A DNA stretch of 64,000 nt from Biomaibacter acetigenes (lineage in GTDB: Bacteria; Bacillota; Thermosediminibacteria; Thermosediminibacterales; Tepidanaerobacteraceae): the NCBI RefSeq assembly GCF_003691585.1, contig NZ_CP033169.1, positions 434,001 through 498,000 on the forward strand. Direction: 5' to 3'. A program made the position numbers and the translations under genes. Shown here in pieces: positions 25,401 to 33,590 of this stretch. Within the stretch, counting starts at the first letter, position 1; each line of letters opens with the position of its first letter. Under the pieces are notes generated by a model. That model worked only from the letters and a program-made list of their open reading frames with translations, did not search any database and was not told where the DNA came from.

Positions 25401-26993
25401 ATGGGTGAAACAGGCATGTTTGGAAAAATAAAAAACCGCAAAAAGCCCATGAGGCAAGGCTCAAATGGTAAAAATGATAGTCTGGAAACGGTTGAACCCA
25501 TACCGAAATCAATAGAAGCAGTAAAAGTTCGACTTCAAGAAATATTTTCCGAGTGCAGCGATTTTATGCTTCGGGAGATTGTATGTGGTACAGATAGCTC
25601 GATTAAGATATTGGTAGCATATATTAATGGCTTTGTTGACAAAAGAGTTTTAAACCAGGATGTAATCCGCCCAGTCCTGGACAATTTTTCAAATGAAAAA
25701 TCCCGGGTGAAAGGGAACCGCATATCTGAAATACTCAAAGAAAGTATCGTCAACAACAATGATATTAAGGAAGCAGGATATATGCAGCAGGCGGTGGACA
25801 ATATTTTATCAGGGGAAGCTTTGCTTTTTATCGATGGGGAAGACAAGGCATTAATCATTGGTGTCAAAGCGCCGCAGGGCAGGCGGGTAGAAGAACCTGA
25901 TACTGAAGTATCCTTGCGGGGCCCGAGGGAAGGTTTTGTTGAAAACCTGCTCACAAACACTACACTCATCCGTAAAAGGATAAAAAACCCGAACCTGAAG
26001 CTGGAAATGATGCAGCTGGGGGAACAGACCAAAACCGATATCTGTATTTGTTACATCAAGGGCATTGCCAATGAACAGATTGTCCAGGAGGTAAGGAACA
26101 GGCTCAAAAAAATCAAGACCGATGCCATTCTGGATTCTGGATATATCGAGCAGTTTATTTCCGACAGCCGCCTGTCCCTTTTCCCCACTGTGGGATGCAG
26201 CGAAAAATGCGACAAACTGGCAGGCAAGCTGTTGGAAGGAAGAGTGGCCATATTTTGTGACGGGACCCCTTATGTCCTGACAGTCCCCTATCTTTTTATA
26301 GAGACTATACAGGCTTCCGAAGATTATTACGACCACGCTTTTTTTGCAACCTTTATGCGGCTCCTCCGTTTGCTTGCCCTGCTGATATCGAATTTGCTTA
26401 CAGGCCTGTATGTGGCAATGGTTGCCTTTCACCATACGGTAATCCCGTTCAAGTTGATGATTACCATAGCGGCTTCAAGGCAGGGGATTCCTTTTTCCCC
26501 GTTTACAGAAGCGGTATTAATGACATTAACCTTTGAACTGCTCCGTGAAGCAGGTGTTCGTATGCCAAGGCCTATAGGCCAGTCATTGAGCATTGTGGGA
26601 GCCATTGTGCTGGGGGAGGCGGCGGTTGCGGCTGGTATTGCCAGTAACATTATGGTGATAATTATCGCCATTACCGCTATATGCAGTTTTGTCGTCCCGC
26701 CGCTGATCAGGGCGACCATGTTGCTGCGCTTTGTGTTCCTGGCTGCGGCAAATTTTCTAGGTTTTCTTGGCTTATCTTTTGCGATTGTGGCAGTTTTCAT
26801 ACACCTTTGCGGGCTGCGCTCCTTCGGTGTGCCCTACATGGCTCCTTTTTCTCCGCTTACGGCTCCTGACCTGAAGGACTCCCTGGTTGTAGTGCCCATC
26901 TGGGCGATGATTACAAGGCCGAGGATATTACGGACTGAAAGCGGCCATGATGCAGCGGGGATAAAACGGCAGGAGGTGCGGTTTAAACGGTGA
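25401..26993 (+). CDS. Spore germination protein GerA family (operon 1, A subunit)
   Basis: The A subunit of a nutrient germinant receptor in the inner spore membrane. The 530-residue protein has a long cytoplasmic N-terminal part (SECSDFMLREIVCGTDSSIKILVAYINGFVDK, VSLRGPREGFVENLLTNTTLIRKRIKNPNLK) and a C-terminal membrane part (LTFELLREAGVRMPRPIGQSLSIVGAIVLGEAAV, LRSFGVPYMAPFSP). These are hallmarks of the family. Starts at ATG 25401 and 25416 are both possible. It opens an A-C-small-B operon. The germinant cannot be predicted. Confidence 0.95.
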   Translation: MGETGMFGKIKNRKKPMRQGSNGKNDSLETVEPIPKSIEAVKVRLQEIFSECSDFMLREIVCGTDSSIKILVAYINGFVDKRVLNQDVIRPVLDNFSNEKSRVKGNRISEILKESIVNNNDIKEAGYMQQAVDNILSGEALLFIDGEDKALIIGVKAPQGRRVEEPDTEVSLRGPREGFVENLLTNTTLIRKRIKNPNLKLEMMQLGEQTKTDICICYIKGIANEQIVQEVRNRLKKIKTDAILDSGYIEQFISDSRLSLFPTVGCSEKCDKLAGKLLEGRVAIFCDGTPYVLTVPYLFIETIQASEDYYDHAFFATFMRLLRLLALLISNLLTGLYVAMVAFHHTVIPFKLMITIAASRQGIPFSPFTEAVLMTLTFELLREAGVRMPRPIGQSLSIVGAIVLGEAAVAAGIASNIMVIIIAITAICSFVVPPLIRATMLLRFVFLAAANFLGFLGLSFAIVAVFIHLCGLRSFGVPYMAPFSPLTAPDLKDSLVVVPIWAMITRPRILRTESGHDAAGIKRQEVRFKR

Positions 26994-28171
26994 TGCGCAG
27001 GAAGGTTAAACTATTTAGAATAACCGCCATGCTTGCCGTTTTGTGCTTGGTACTTTTAATTCTGTCTGGCTGCTGGAACAACAGGGATTTGTCTGAACTC
27101 AACATGGTGACGGCGCTGGGAATAGAAAGGTCTGAAGATGGAAAAGTACTCGTTACTGTCCAGGTGGTGGAACCCGCCGCTATCCAGTCTACTACTTCAG
27201 GAAAAGGGAAAGGAGGCGGTGAGCAGCCGAAGCCCGTATTTACTGTATCATACAAAGGTGAGACAGTTTTTGACGCTTTAAGGAGCATGCTGTCTCAAGT
27301 TGACAAAAGGCTATTTTTAAGCACGACCCAGGTTTTGATCCTGGGCGAAAGGCTTTCAAAAGACGGGATTGTTGGAGTGCTGGACTTTTTCCAGCGGGAC
27401 CATGAAGTGGAATACGAAATGGATGTCCTTGTCGCAAAGGATACCACACCGACAGAACTTCTGCAAATAGAAAACGATATAGATCCAATTCCTGCCGTAT
27501 ATATAAAGAAAACTGTAGAAAATACGGTTTCAAGGGCAAAGGTAAAACGGACAATGCTAATTGACCTAATAAAAGATATAGGCAATAGCGGCAGGCAACC
27601 CGTCATCGGTCAGATAACAAAGGCAGGTGAAAAAGTAGTCAGGACGGAAGGGGCAGCAGCCTTTAAAGATGGAAAGCTGGTAGGTTGGCTTGGACCGTAT
27701 GCAACACGGGGATTTTTGTTTGCCACAGATAAAGTAAAAAGCGCCATCGTCAATATACCCGCTGATGACGGTAAAATATCCATGGAAATAATAAGATCAA
27801 AGGGAAAAGTTGATGTAAAATTTGAAAATGGAAACCCGGCTTTGTTGACTGTCCAGATAAGCCTGGAGGCAAATGTGGGGGAATACGAAGGAGAAGGAAA
27901 ATTGGCTTCCCCTGATGCCCTGCATAAGCTGGAGGAAATTTTAGGGGAGGAAATAAAGAAAGAAATAGGTATAGCAATAAAACTGGCACAAAAGGAATAT
28001 TCAAGCGATATTTTCGGTTTTGGAGAACAGATACATAAATACCATCCGCAGTACTGGAAAAAGGTAGAGAATAACTGGGACGATGTTTTCAGCAATCTGC
28101 CAGTAGAAATTAAAGTGGATGCCAAAGTAAGGCGGACAGGGGTTATAAAAGACCCGATTAAGAAGGATTGA
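26990..28171 (+). CDS. Ger(x)C-family germination lipoprotein (operon 1, C subunit)
   Basis: The lipoprotein subunit of the receptor, 393 residues. The signal peptide ends in LILSGCW with the lipid-attachment Cys, followed by NNRDLSELNMVTALGIERSEDGKVLVTVQVVEP, the standard opening. The C-terminal domain ends in VEIKVDAKVRRTGVIKDP. The GTG at 26990 (or ATG at 26993) overlaps the end of the A-subunit gene, so the genes are coupled. Confidence 0.94.
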   Translation: MMRRKVKLFRITAMLAVLCLVLLILSGCWNNRDLSELNMVTALGIERSEDGKVLVTVQVVEPAAIQSTTSGKGKGGGEQPKPVFTVSYKGETVFDALRSMLSQVDKRLFLSTTQVLILGERLSKDGIVGVLDFFQRDHEVEYEMDVLVAKDTTPTELLQIENDIDPIPAVYIKKTVENTVSRAKVKRTMLIDLIKDIGNSGRQPVIGQITKAGEKVVRTEGAAAFKDGKLVGWLGPYATRGFLFATDKVKSAIVNIPADDGKISMEIIRSKGKVDVKFENGNPALLTVQISLEANVGEYEGEGKLASPDALHKLEEILGEEIKKEIGIAIKLAQKEYSSDIFGFGEQIHKYHPQYWKKVENNWDDVFSNLPVEIKVDAKVRRTGVIKDPIKKD

Positions 28172-28178
28172 TGAGGTT

Positions 28179-28391
28179 ATGGTTATAGTCCTTATAGTAT
28201 TTGCAATTTTAGGATTTTATGACCTGTCCGGGTTTATAAAACGAAGAGAACCGGCAAAGGTAATTGTCATATACACTTTTTTTATGTCGGTAAGTTTAGT
28301 AGTAAGCCTGCTTCTTACGGCAGACAAAAGGCCTTCCAGCCCTGCCGAATGGATAGAATGGATGCTGAAAATGATCGGGGTGGTAAAGTGA
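28179..28391 (+). CDS. Small two-helix membrane protein in ger operon 1
   Basis: A 70-residue protein with two hydrophobic helices (MVIVLIVFAILGFYDL and VIVIYTFFMSVSLVVSLLLTA) joined by a charged loop. It sits eight bases after the C subunit and overlaps the start of the B subunit by ATGA-type coupling, so it is probably a real gene. It resembles the small extra (D-type) membrane proteins found in some germinant receptor operons. Function unknown. Confidence 0.7.
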   Translation: MVIVLIVFAILGFYDLSGFIKRREPAKVIVIYTFFMSVSLVVSLLLTADKRPSSPAEWIEWMLKMIGVVK

Positions 28392-29470
28392 TGGAGAACA
28401 CCAAAATATCCAGTATACAATTATTCCTGCTTAATATAGGGTTTCTTTACGGCAGCACTGTTATATTAAGCCCTGCGATAAGTGCGAGAAATGATGCCTG
28501 GCTAGCTGTCATCCTTGGAGGGCTGGGAGGAGCTTTGCTTGTATGGATGTATGCGTCCATTGCGTTATTGAACCCTACAAAAACACTGGTAGGAATTCTA
28601 AAGGACAGGTTTGGGAAGTATATCGGAACTTTGATTGCCATCCTGTACATATGGTATTTTATTCATCTGGCTTCCCTTGTGTTCAGGAACTTCGGCGAGT
28701 TTATAGCCACTGTGACTTTTCCCGAAACTCCTATGGTGGTAGTTATAGCGATTTTTGCGGCTCTGGTGCTTTACGGGGTAAACAGCGGGATAGAGGTTAT
28801 GAGCAGGTTAAGCGAATTGTTTGTCCCTTTTATACCTGTCACAGCCCTTATTACCAGCCTGTCCCTTATAACCACCCGTGATATTACAGCTTTCCTTCCG
28901 CTTCTGGAAGACGGGCTGGCACCTGTATTAAATGCAGCCCTGGGATTTGTAACATTTCCTTTCGGGGAAACAATTGTATTTTTAATGGTCTTTCCCCATT
29001 TGAATAAAAAAGAAAACCTGAAGAAAATCACAGCTTTTTCGGTTATTGTATTTATTGTGTTAAGCCTTTTGATTTTTTTCAGGTGTATAACAGTTTTAGG
29101 CCAAGACCTGCTATACCGTGCTGCTTTTTCGCCGCATTTAACGGCTCTACTAATACCGGGAGCCAATGTAGAACCGCTCATTGATATAAACCTGCTTATC
29201 GGTGGGGGGATAAAGATTTCCATCTGCATATATGCGGCAGCGAAGGCTTTAAGCCAGGTGTTCGGGATTGGCGATTACAGGAAATTGGTTACGGCAGTAA
29301 CAACATTTAGTGTAGTCCTTTCGGTTTGGGTATATGAAAACCAGCTTGAGATGTTTGAATGGGCACAAAAAGTCTGGCCGTACTATTCTATTCCTTTCCA
29401 GGTTGTGATTCCTTTCATACTTATTATTTTATCACTAAAAAAGGGAAAAATAATGACAGGCAATTATTAA
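28391..29470 (+). CDS. GerB-family spore germination permease (operon 1, B subunit)
   Basis: The multi-helix B subunit of the germinant receptor, an amino acid permease-like protein that helps bind the germinant. It reads TKISSIQLFLLNIGFLYGSTVILSP, AWLAVILGGLGGALLVWMY and YGVNSGIEVMSRLSELFVPF, all typical. The ATG at 28391 overlaps the TGA of the small gene before it. It closes operon 1 and faces the XRE regulator. Confidence 0.94.
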   Translation: MENTKISSIQLFLLNIGFLYGSTVILSPAISARNDAWLAVILGGLGGALLVWMYASIALLNPTKTLVGILKDRFGKYIGTLIAILYIWYFIHLASLVFRNFGEFIATVTFPETPMVVVIAIFAALVLYGVNSGIEVMSRLSELFVPFIPVTALITSLSLITTRDITAFLPLLEDGLAPVLNAALGFVTFPFGETIVFLMVFPHLNKKENLKKITAFSVIVFIVLSLLIFFRCITVLGQDLLYRAAFSPHLTALLIPGANVEPLIDINLLIGGGIKISICIYAAAKALSQVFGIGDYRKLVTAVTTFSVVLSVWVYENQLEMFEWAQKVWPYYSIPFQVVIPFILIILSLKKGKIMTGNY

Positions 29471-29856
29471 TTTTTGCCCACATAAGGAAGGATAGTTTTT
29501 ATTAGTTTTTTGACTAAATCTAATTCTTTCGGCGAGCACTTGTTGAGCAATTCGTTTAACTCTATGTCTTTTTTGCTATCAAAGGTATCATAAGTATTAC
29601 GGGCATCGTGAACATAATAGGCATGATAAGCAGTTTTTCCAAAAATAAGGTAATCTAAAGAAACATGTAAACAATTGGCGACTCTAACCAAAACGGGGAG
29701 ACTCATTTGCCTCTCTCCCCGCTCCAATTGCCCCACATAGTAGTCAGAAAGTCCTATGATTTCTGCAAACTCCTCCCGCGTAAGTCCGAGTTTTCCCCTT
29801 TCTTCCCGTATTCTCTGCCCGATTGCCTTGTTATCTATCTCCACATTTTTCTCCAC
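29467..29856 (-). CDS. XRE-family helix-turn-helix regulator
   Basis: A 129-residue regulator. Residues 10-65 form the Cro/C1-type domain (IGQRIREERGKLGLTREEFAEIIGLSDYYVGQLERGERQMSLPVLVRVANCLHVSLDYLIFG). The C-terminal 60 residues are helical with no known domain. It is divergent from the Spo0E-like gene, and a direct repeat in between could be its operator. Its stop overlaps the end of the convergent gerB gene by four bases. Confidence 0.92.
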   Translation of the reverse strand: MEKNVEIDNKAIGQRIREERGKLGLTREEFAEIIGLSDYYVGQLERGERQMSLPVLVRVANCLHVSLDYLIFGKTAYHAYYVHDARNTYDTFDSKKDIELNELLNKCSPKELDLVKKLIKTILPYVGKN

Positions 29857-29882
29857 TTTTTATTCACTCCCCACTACTAAAT

Positions 29883-29908
29883 ACTTTATCTAACTTAAAA
29901 CTTTATCT
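29883..29908. repeat. Direct repeat in the XRE/Spo0E divergent region
   Basis: ACTTTATCT occurs at 29883-29891 and again at 29900-29908, 17 bp apart, in the 140-bp gap upstream of the XRE gene. It could be an operator; no direct evidence. Confidence 0.35.
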
Positions 29909-30000
29909 GAATTTGCTATAAGCATATAATTATAATTTGCATTGAGCTAATTTTTGATGTAAAATTATGTTTATGGTTATTTTTACAGGGAGTGAACGGA

Positions 30001-30243
30001 GTGGACGGAAAAGATAAAATAGAAATAGCACGAAATATCCTCAATAATGCAGCAAATATGAACATGAGCAAAGAAATTCTCCTGAAAATAAGTCAAAAAA
30101 TTGATAAGTATATTGTTGAGTATTTTCGCAAAGGCGGAGGCCAAAAGGGTTCCTCAATTAGAGGAGTTACTTTTTCAAAAAATCTTCACAAATTTATCAT
30201 ATATTTTGCATATTTCTATCTTAAAATAAAACCGAAAAAATAG
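30001..30243 (+). CDS. Spo0E-like aspartyl-phosphate phosphatase
   Basis: A short protein whose N-terminal half matches the Spo0E family, two-helix phosphatases that remove phosphate from Spo0A and delay sporulation. The signature is MSKEILLKISQKIDKYIVEYF (family form LLxxSQxLDxxIxxY). The C-terminal 35 residues (SIRGVTFSKNLHKFIIYFAYFYLKIKPKK) are basic and hydrophobic and unusual for the family. The GTG at 30001 has GGGAG upstream; a GTG at 29992 is also in frame. It fits with the nearby germination genes as sporulation control. Confidence 0.8.
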   Translation: MDGKDKIEIARNILNNAANMNMSKEILLKISQKIDKYIVEYFRKGGGQKGSSIRGVTFSKNLHKFIIYFAYFYLKIKPKK

Positions 30244-30275
30244 GGCCAACAAAATTAAAAAACGGGGTGGTACAA

Positions 30276-31454
30276 TTGCTTTATTTGCATCATAATCCTG
30301 GTTTCATTAAAAGAACGTTGTCCCTGTTATTTTCGGTGTTTTTTATTCTTGCCATGACCGGGACAAAACCAGCATACGCGTACGGGAATTTGACGGTATT
30401 TACCCCTTATCCGGGAGTGACCGCACAGCCGGGAGGCAGCGTTTCCTTTCCTCTGACAATAAGCGGACCGCCCGGATATGTTACCCTCAAGGTGGCGTCC
30501 CTGCCTGCAGGATGGACTGGTCAGATTTATGGAGACGGCAGGGAAATCCATGAAGTTTTCATACCTTCCGATGACAGCAGCCGGGCGGAGCTCAGGGTGC
30601 AGATACCTCAGAGCCAAAAAAACGGGGATTATGACCTGACGGTGGAAGCCGTCGGAGCAAAGAGCCGGGCAACATTATCGATAAATATAAAGGTTAAGGC
30701 CGGCGCCAGCGGCGGCGATAAACTTGACGTGCAGTATCCTTCGCTCAGCGGTCCCGATACGGCGAGCTACAGTTTTCGCGCGACTCTGTCGAATAATAGC
30801 GGACATGGGCGCTTTTACAGTCTGGGAGCCAGCGCTCCCGAGGGATGGCAGGTTTTTTTCAAACCGGCCTATCAGGAAAACCAGATAACAAGCCTGAGTC
30901 TTGATGCGGGCAAAACTCAGGATCTTGATGTGACGGTTCAGCCGCCCAAGGGTGTAAAAGCGGGGAAATACAGCATAACGGTGGCTGCTGTTTCCGGCAG
31001 TGAGGCCGTCAAGACAAACCTGGAGGTGGTTATAACCGGAACTTACAGGTTGAATCTTACAACCCCCTCCGGGCGTTTAAATGCAGATGTTACCGCGGGA
31101 CGCAAAGGGGCGGTGACATTGCAGCTGGAAAACGACGGCAGCGCCGACCTCCAGAATATCAGCTTTTCGGCACAAACTCCCCAGAACTGGGCGGTAACTT
31201 TTGAACCTTCCAGCATAGACCGCCTGGCCAGCGGGGAAAAAAGGCAGGTAACGGCCTTTATTAACTCTTCCGGCAAGGCTATCGCCGGCGATTATGTGGT
31301 AAGCATTACTGCCTCCACTAGAGAAACCACGGCCGATGCGGATATTCGGGTGACTGTGCATACATCGACCCTCTGGGGCGTTGTGGGTGCGATTATAGTT
31401 ATAGGTGTAATACTCTGGGTAATGTGGACATTTAAAAAGTATGGGCGGCGATAG
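30276..31454 (+). CDS. Secreted NEW3-domain protein with C-terminal membrane anchor
   Basis: A protein of about 392 residues with a signal peptide (TLSLLFSVFFILAMTGTKPAYA), three or so tandem beta-sandwich NEW3-type domains (repeated pattern LPAGWTGQI / APEGWQVFF / TPQNWAVTFEPSSI, each followed by P...K.G.Y.ITV), and a C-terminal membrane segment (LWGVVGAIIVIGVILWVMWTF) with a basic tail. It would sit on the outer face of the membrane. TTG 30276 lies at good distance from GGGGTGG; GTG 30267 is the alternative. The ABC-2 ATPase and permease follow, as in other Firmicutes. Substrate unknown. Confidence 0.85.
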   Translation: MLYLHHNPGFIKRTLSLLFSVFFILAMTGTKPAYAYGNLTVFTPYPGVTAQPGGSVSFPLTISGPPGYVTLKVASLPAGWTGQIYGDGREIHEVFIPSDDSSRAELRVQIPQSQKNGDYDLTVEAVGAKSRATLSINIKVKAGASGGDKLDVQYPSLSGPDTASYSFRATLSNNSGHGRFYSLGASAPEGWQVFFKPAYQENQITSLSLDAGKTQDLDVTVQPPKGVKAGKYSITVAAVSGSEAVKTNLEVVITGTYRLNLTTPSGRLNADVTAGRKGAVTLQLENDGSADLQNISFSAQTPQNWAVTFEPSSIDRLASGEKRQVTAFINSSGKAIAGDYVVSITASTRETTADADIRVTVHTSTLWGVVGAIIVIGVILWVMWTFKKYGRR

Positions 31455-31456
31455 AA

Positions 31457-32434
31457 ATGGGACAGGATGGTATGATTTCAACTGTTGACCTTACGAAGAA
31501 ATACAAAGATATAACCGCGGTGGATAAACTTAACTTAACTATAAACGGTGGAGAAATATATGGCTTATTAGGACCTAACGGGGCAGGAAAGACCACTACC
31601 ATTCTCATGCTTATGGGATTGACGGAACCTACGTCGGGAAGTCTGCGGGTGGGGGGATATGATCCGATGCGCGATGCCCTGGAGGTAAAAAGAATAGTGG
31701 GATACATGCCCGACAATATTGGGTTCTATGATGACATGACCGGGCGTGAGAATTTGCGGTATACCGCCAGGCTGAACCGTATTCCCGAGCGGCAGGCCGA
31801 AATACAGATTCAAAACCTGTTGGAAAAGGTGGGACTTGTGGAAGCGGCAGACCGAAGGGTAAAGGAATACTCCAGGGGCATGCGGCAGCGGTTGGGAATC
31901 GCTGATGTGCTTTTAAAAAACCCGAAAATTATCATCCTCGACGAACCTACGCTGGGCCTTGATCCTGAAGGCGCGGAAGAGTTGCTGGATATTATTAGAG
32001 ATCTCGGGCAAAAAGAAGGCAAGACCATCCTGATTTCTTCGCATCTTCTTTATCAGATTCAATCTATCTGTGATAGGGTGGGAATTTTCGTTAAAGGGAA
32101 ATTGATAGCCGATGGAAAAATCGATGACCTGGCGGCACAACTTTCGGATGGAGAGCAGGTAATTGAAATCAGGGCCGAGCCTGTGGAGAAGCTTGCCGAT
32201 GCCGTGATGTCGGTGGCGGGAGTAAATTTCGCCGAAAGGCATGGAAATACGGTCATTGTCAAAGGCGACGGTGAAAATCTGGCGCCCCGCATCGTAGCAG
32301 AGCTTGCTGCCCGCAACATGGCCGTGTACCATTTGAATGTCAGGGGATATAATCTGGATGACATTTACCGGCAATACTTCCGAGGAGAAGAGGTGAAACA
32401 AATTGACAGCAACAACTTCTACTATCGGCATTGA
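31457..32434 (+). CDS. ABC-2 type transporter ATP-binding protein
   Basis: An export-type ATPase of 325 residues. Walker A is GLLGPNGAGKTTTILMLMGL, the signature is YSRGMRQRLGIADVLL and Walker B is IIILDEPTLGLDPEG, with the H-loop in LISSHLLYQIQSICDRVGI. The C-terminal domain is typical of CcmA/YxlF-type ATPases. It starts two bases after the NEW3 gene and overlaps the permease gene by 32 bases, so the three form one unit. Confidence 0.93.
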   Translation: MGQDGMISTVDLTKKYKDITAVDKLNLTINGGEIYGLLGPNGAGKTTTILMLMGLTEPTSGSLRVGGYDPMRDALEVKRIVGYMPDNIGFYDDMTGRENLRYTARLNRIPERQAEIQIQNLLEKVGLVEAADRRVKEYSRGMRQRLGIADVLLKNPKIIILDEPTLGLDPEGAEELLDIIRDLGQKEGKTILISSHLLYQIQSICDRVGIFVKGKLIADGKIDDLAAQLSDGEQVIEIRAEPVEKLADAVMSVAGVNFAERHGNTVIVKGDGENLAPRIVAELAARNMAVYHLNVRGYNLDDIYRQYFRGEEVKQIDSNNFYYRH

Positions 32435-33407
32435 AGGCGAAGATGTTGGAAAAAAGGTAAAGCGCCGGGGCAGCGGGAATCTTGAAACCATATTCAGGAA
32501 AGAACTGGCCGACCAGTTTTCCAGCAGTAGATTTTTTATTCTCTTTTTTTTAATTATGATAACAGGCGCCGTTTCCTTTTATGCTGCGATACAAAGCCTA
32601 CCGGCCGGAGACGCAGGAGACAATGAGTTCATACTGATAAAGCTTTTTACTACCGCTGCAAATTCACTGCCGCCGTTTACATGGTTTTTATCCCTGCTGG
32701 GACCGCTGGTGGGCCTGGCGATGGGATTTGACGCCATTAATGGGGAACAAAATCGGGGCACCATGAGCAGGCTATTGTCTCAGCCCGTATACCGGGATGA
32801 TGTCATAAATGGTAAATTCCTTGCAAGGCTTGTGGTGCTTGCCATAATGACTGTGGCTCTCGGCGGTTTTGTTGGGGGCATGGGAATATTCATGACAGGC
32901 GTTGCGCCAACGGTAGAAGAAATCTTACGGCTCTTGCTTTATTTAGCTTTGAGCGTAGTGTATATGGCATTCTGGCTGGCCCTTTCAATGCTGTTTTCTC
33001 TGCTGTTCAGACAGGCTGCCACATCGGCTCTGGGGGGAATAGCTCTCTGGCTCTTTTTTTCCATCTTTATTCCGCTGCTGGCAGGCATGGTTGCCGATGC
33101 GGTATTTCCGGCAAATGACCCATCTCAAACTGCATCTCAGTTTTACAATGTTGTATTGAGGCAAAATATAAGCCGCATATCTCCCTCGACGCTGTACAGC
33201 GAAGCCTCTTTGACGCTTCTTTCGCCAGAAGTGCGAACTCTGGGACCGGTGCTTCTTGAACAGATCTACGGCGCCATTCCCGGATTTTTGCCTCTGGGCC
33301 AGAGCCTTTTGCTGATATGGCCGCATCTTACGGGATTGATAGCTGCGACGCTCATCATTTTTGCCGTAACATATACTTTGTTTTTACGCCAGGAAATCCG
33401 GGCATGA
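32403..33407 (+). CDS. ABC-2 type transporter permease
   Basis: A 334-residue membrane protein with about six helices. It shows [30 protein letters not shown], then the ABC-2 region [36 protein letters not shown]-like segment, and ends in helices around [23 protein letters not shown]. The TTG start at 32403 has GAGGTG upstream. Together with the ATPase and NEW3 protein it probably forms an exporter; cargo unknown. Confidence 0.9.
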   Translation: [334 protein letters not shown]

Positions 33408-33427
33408 AGTAAATAAGCAATTTGCAG

Positions 33428-33469
33428 AAAAAATGATTTCACCATTATGGCAGGTGAAATCATTTTTTT
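33428..33469 (+). terminator. Terminator of the NEW3/ABC operon
   Basis: AAAAAATGATTTCACC and GGTGAAATCATTTTTTT form a perfect stem of more than 13 bp with a T-rich end. It separates this operon from the P-type ATPase. Confidence 0.88.
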
Positions 33470-33590
33470 CTTATATATTGCCCTTTTGATTATCATATGA
33501 TAAAATAATTACAAGATAACATTTGAACATATATTCAAGTGATAAATCAAAAAATCTATATAAAACTTTAATTGGGAGGGACGAGAAATT

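Noticed and set aside
28543-28881. Forward open frame of 112 codons inside gerB operon 1
   Set aside because: It is a +1 shadow of the permease gene with Cys/Arg/Ser-rich, non-family sequence.
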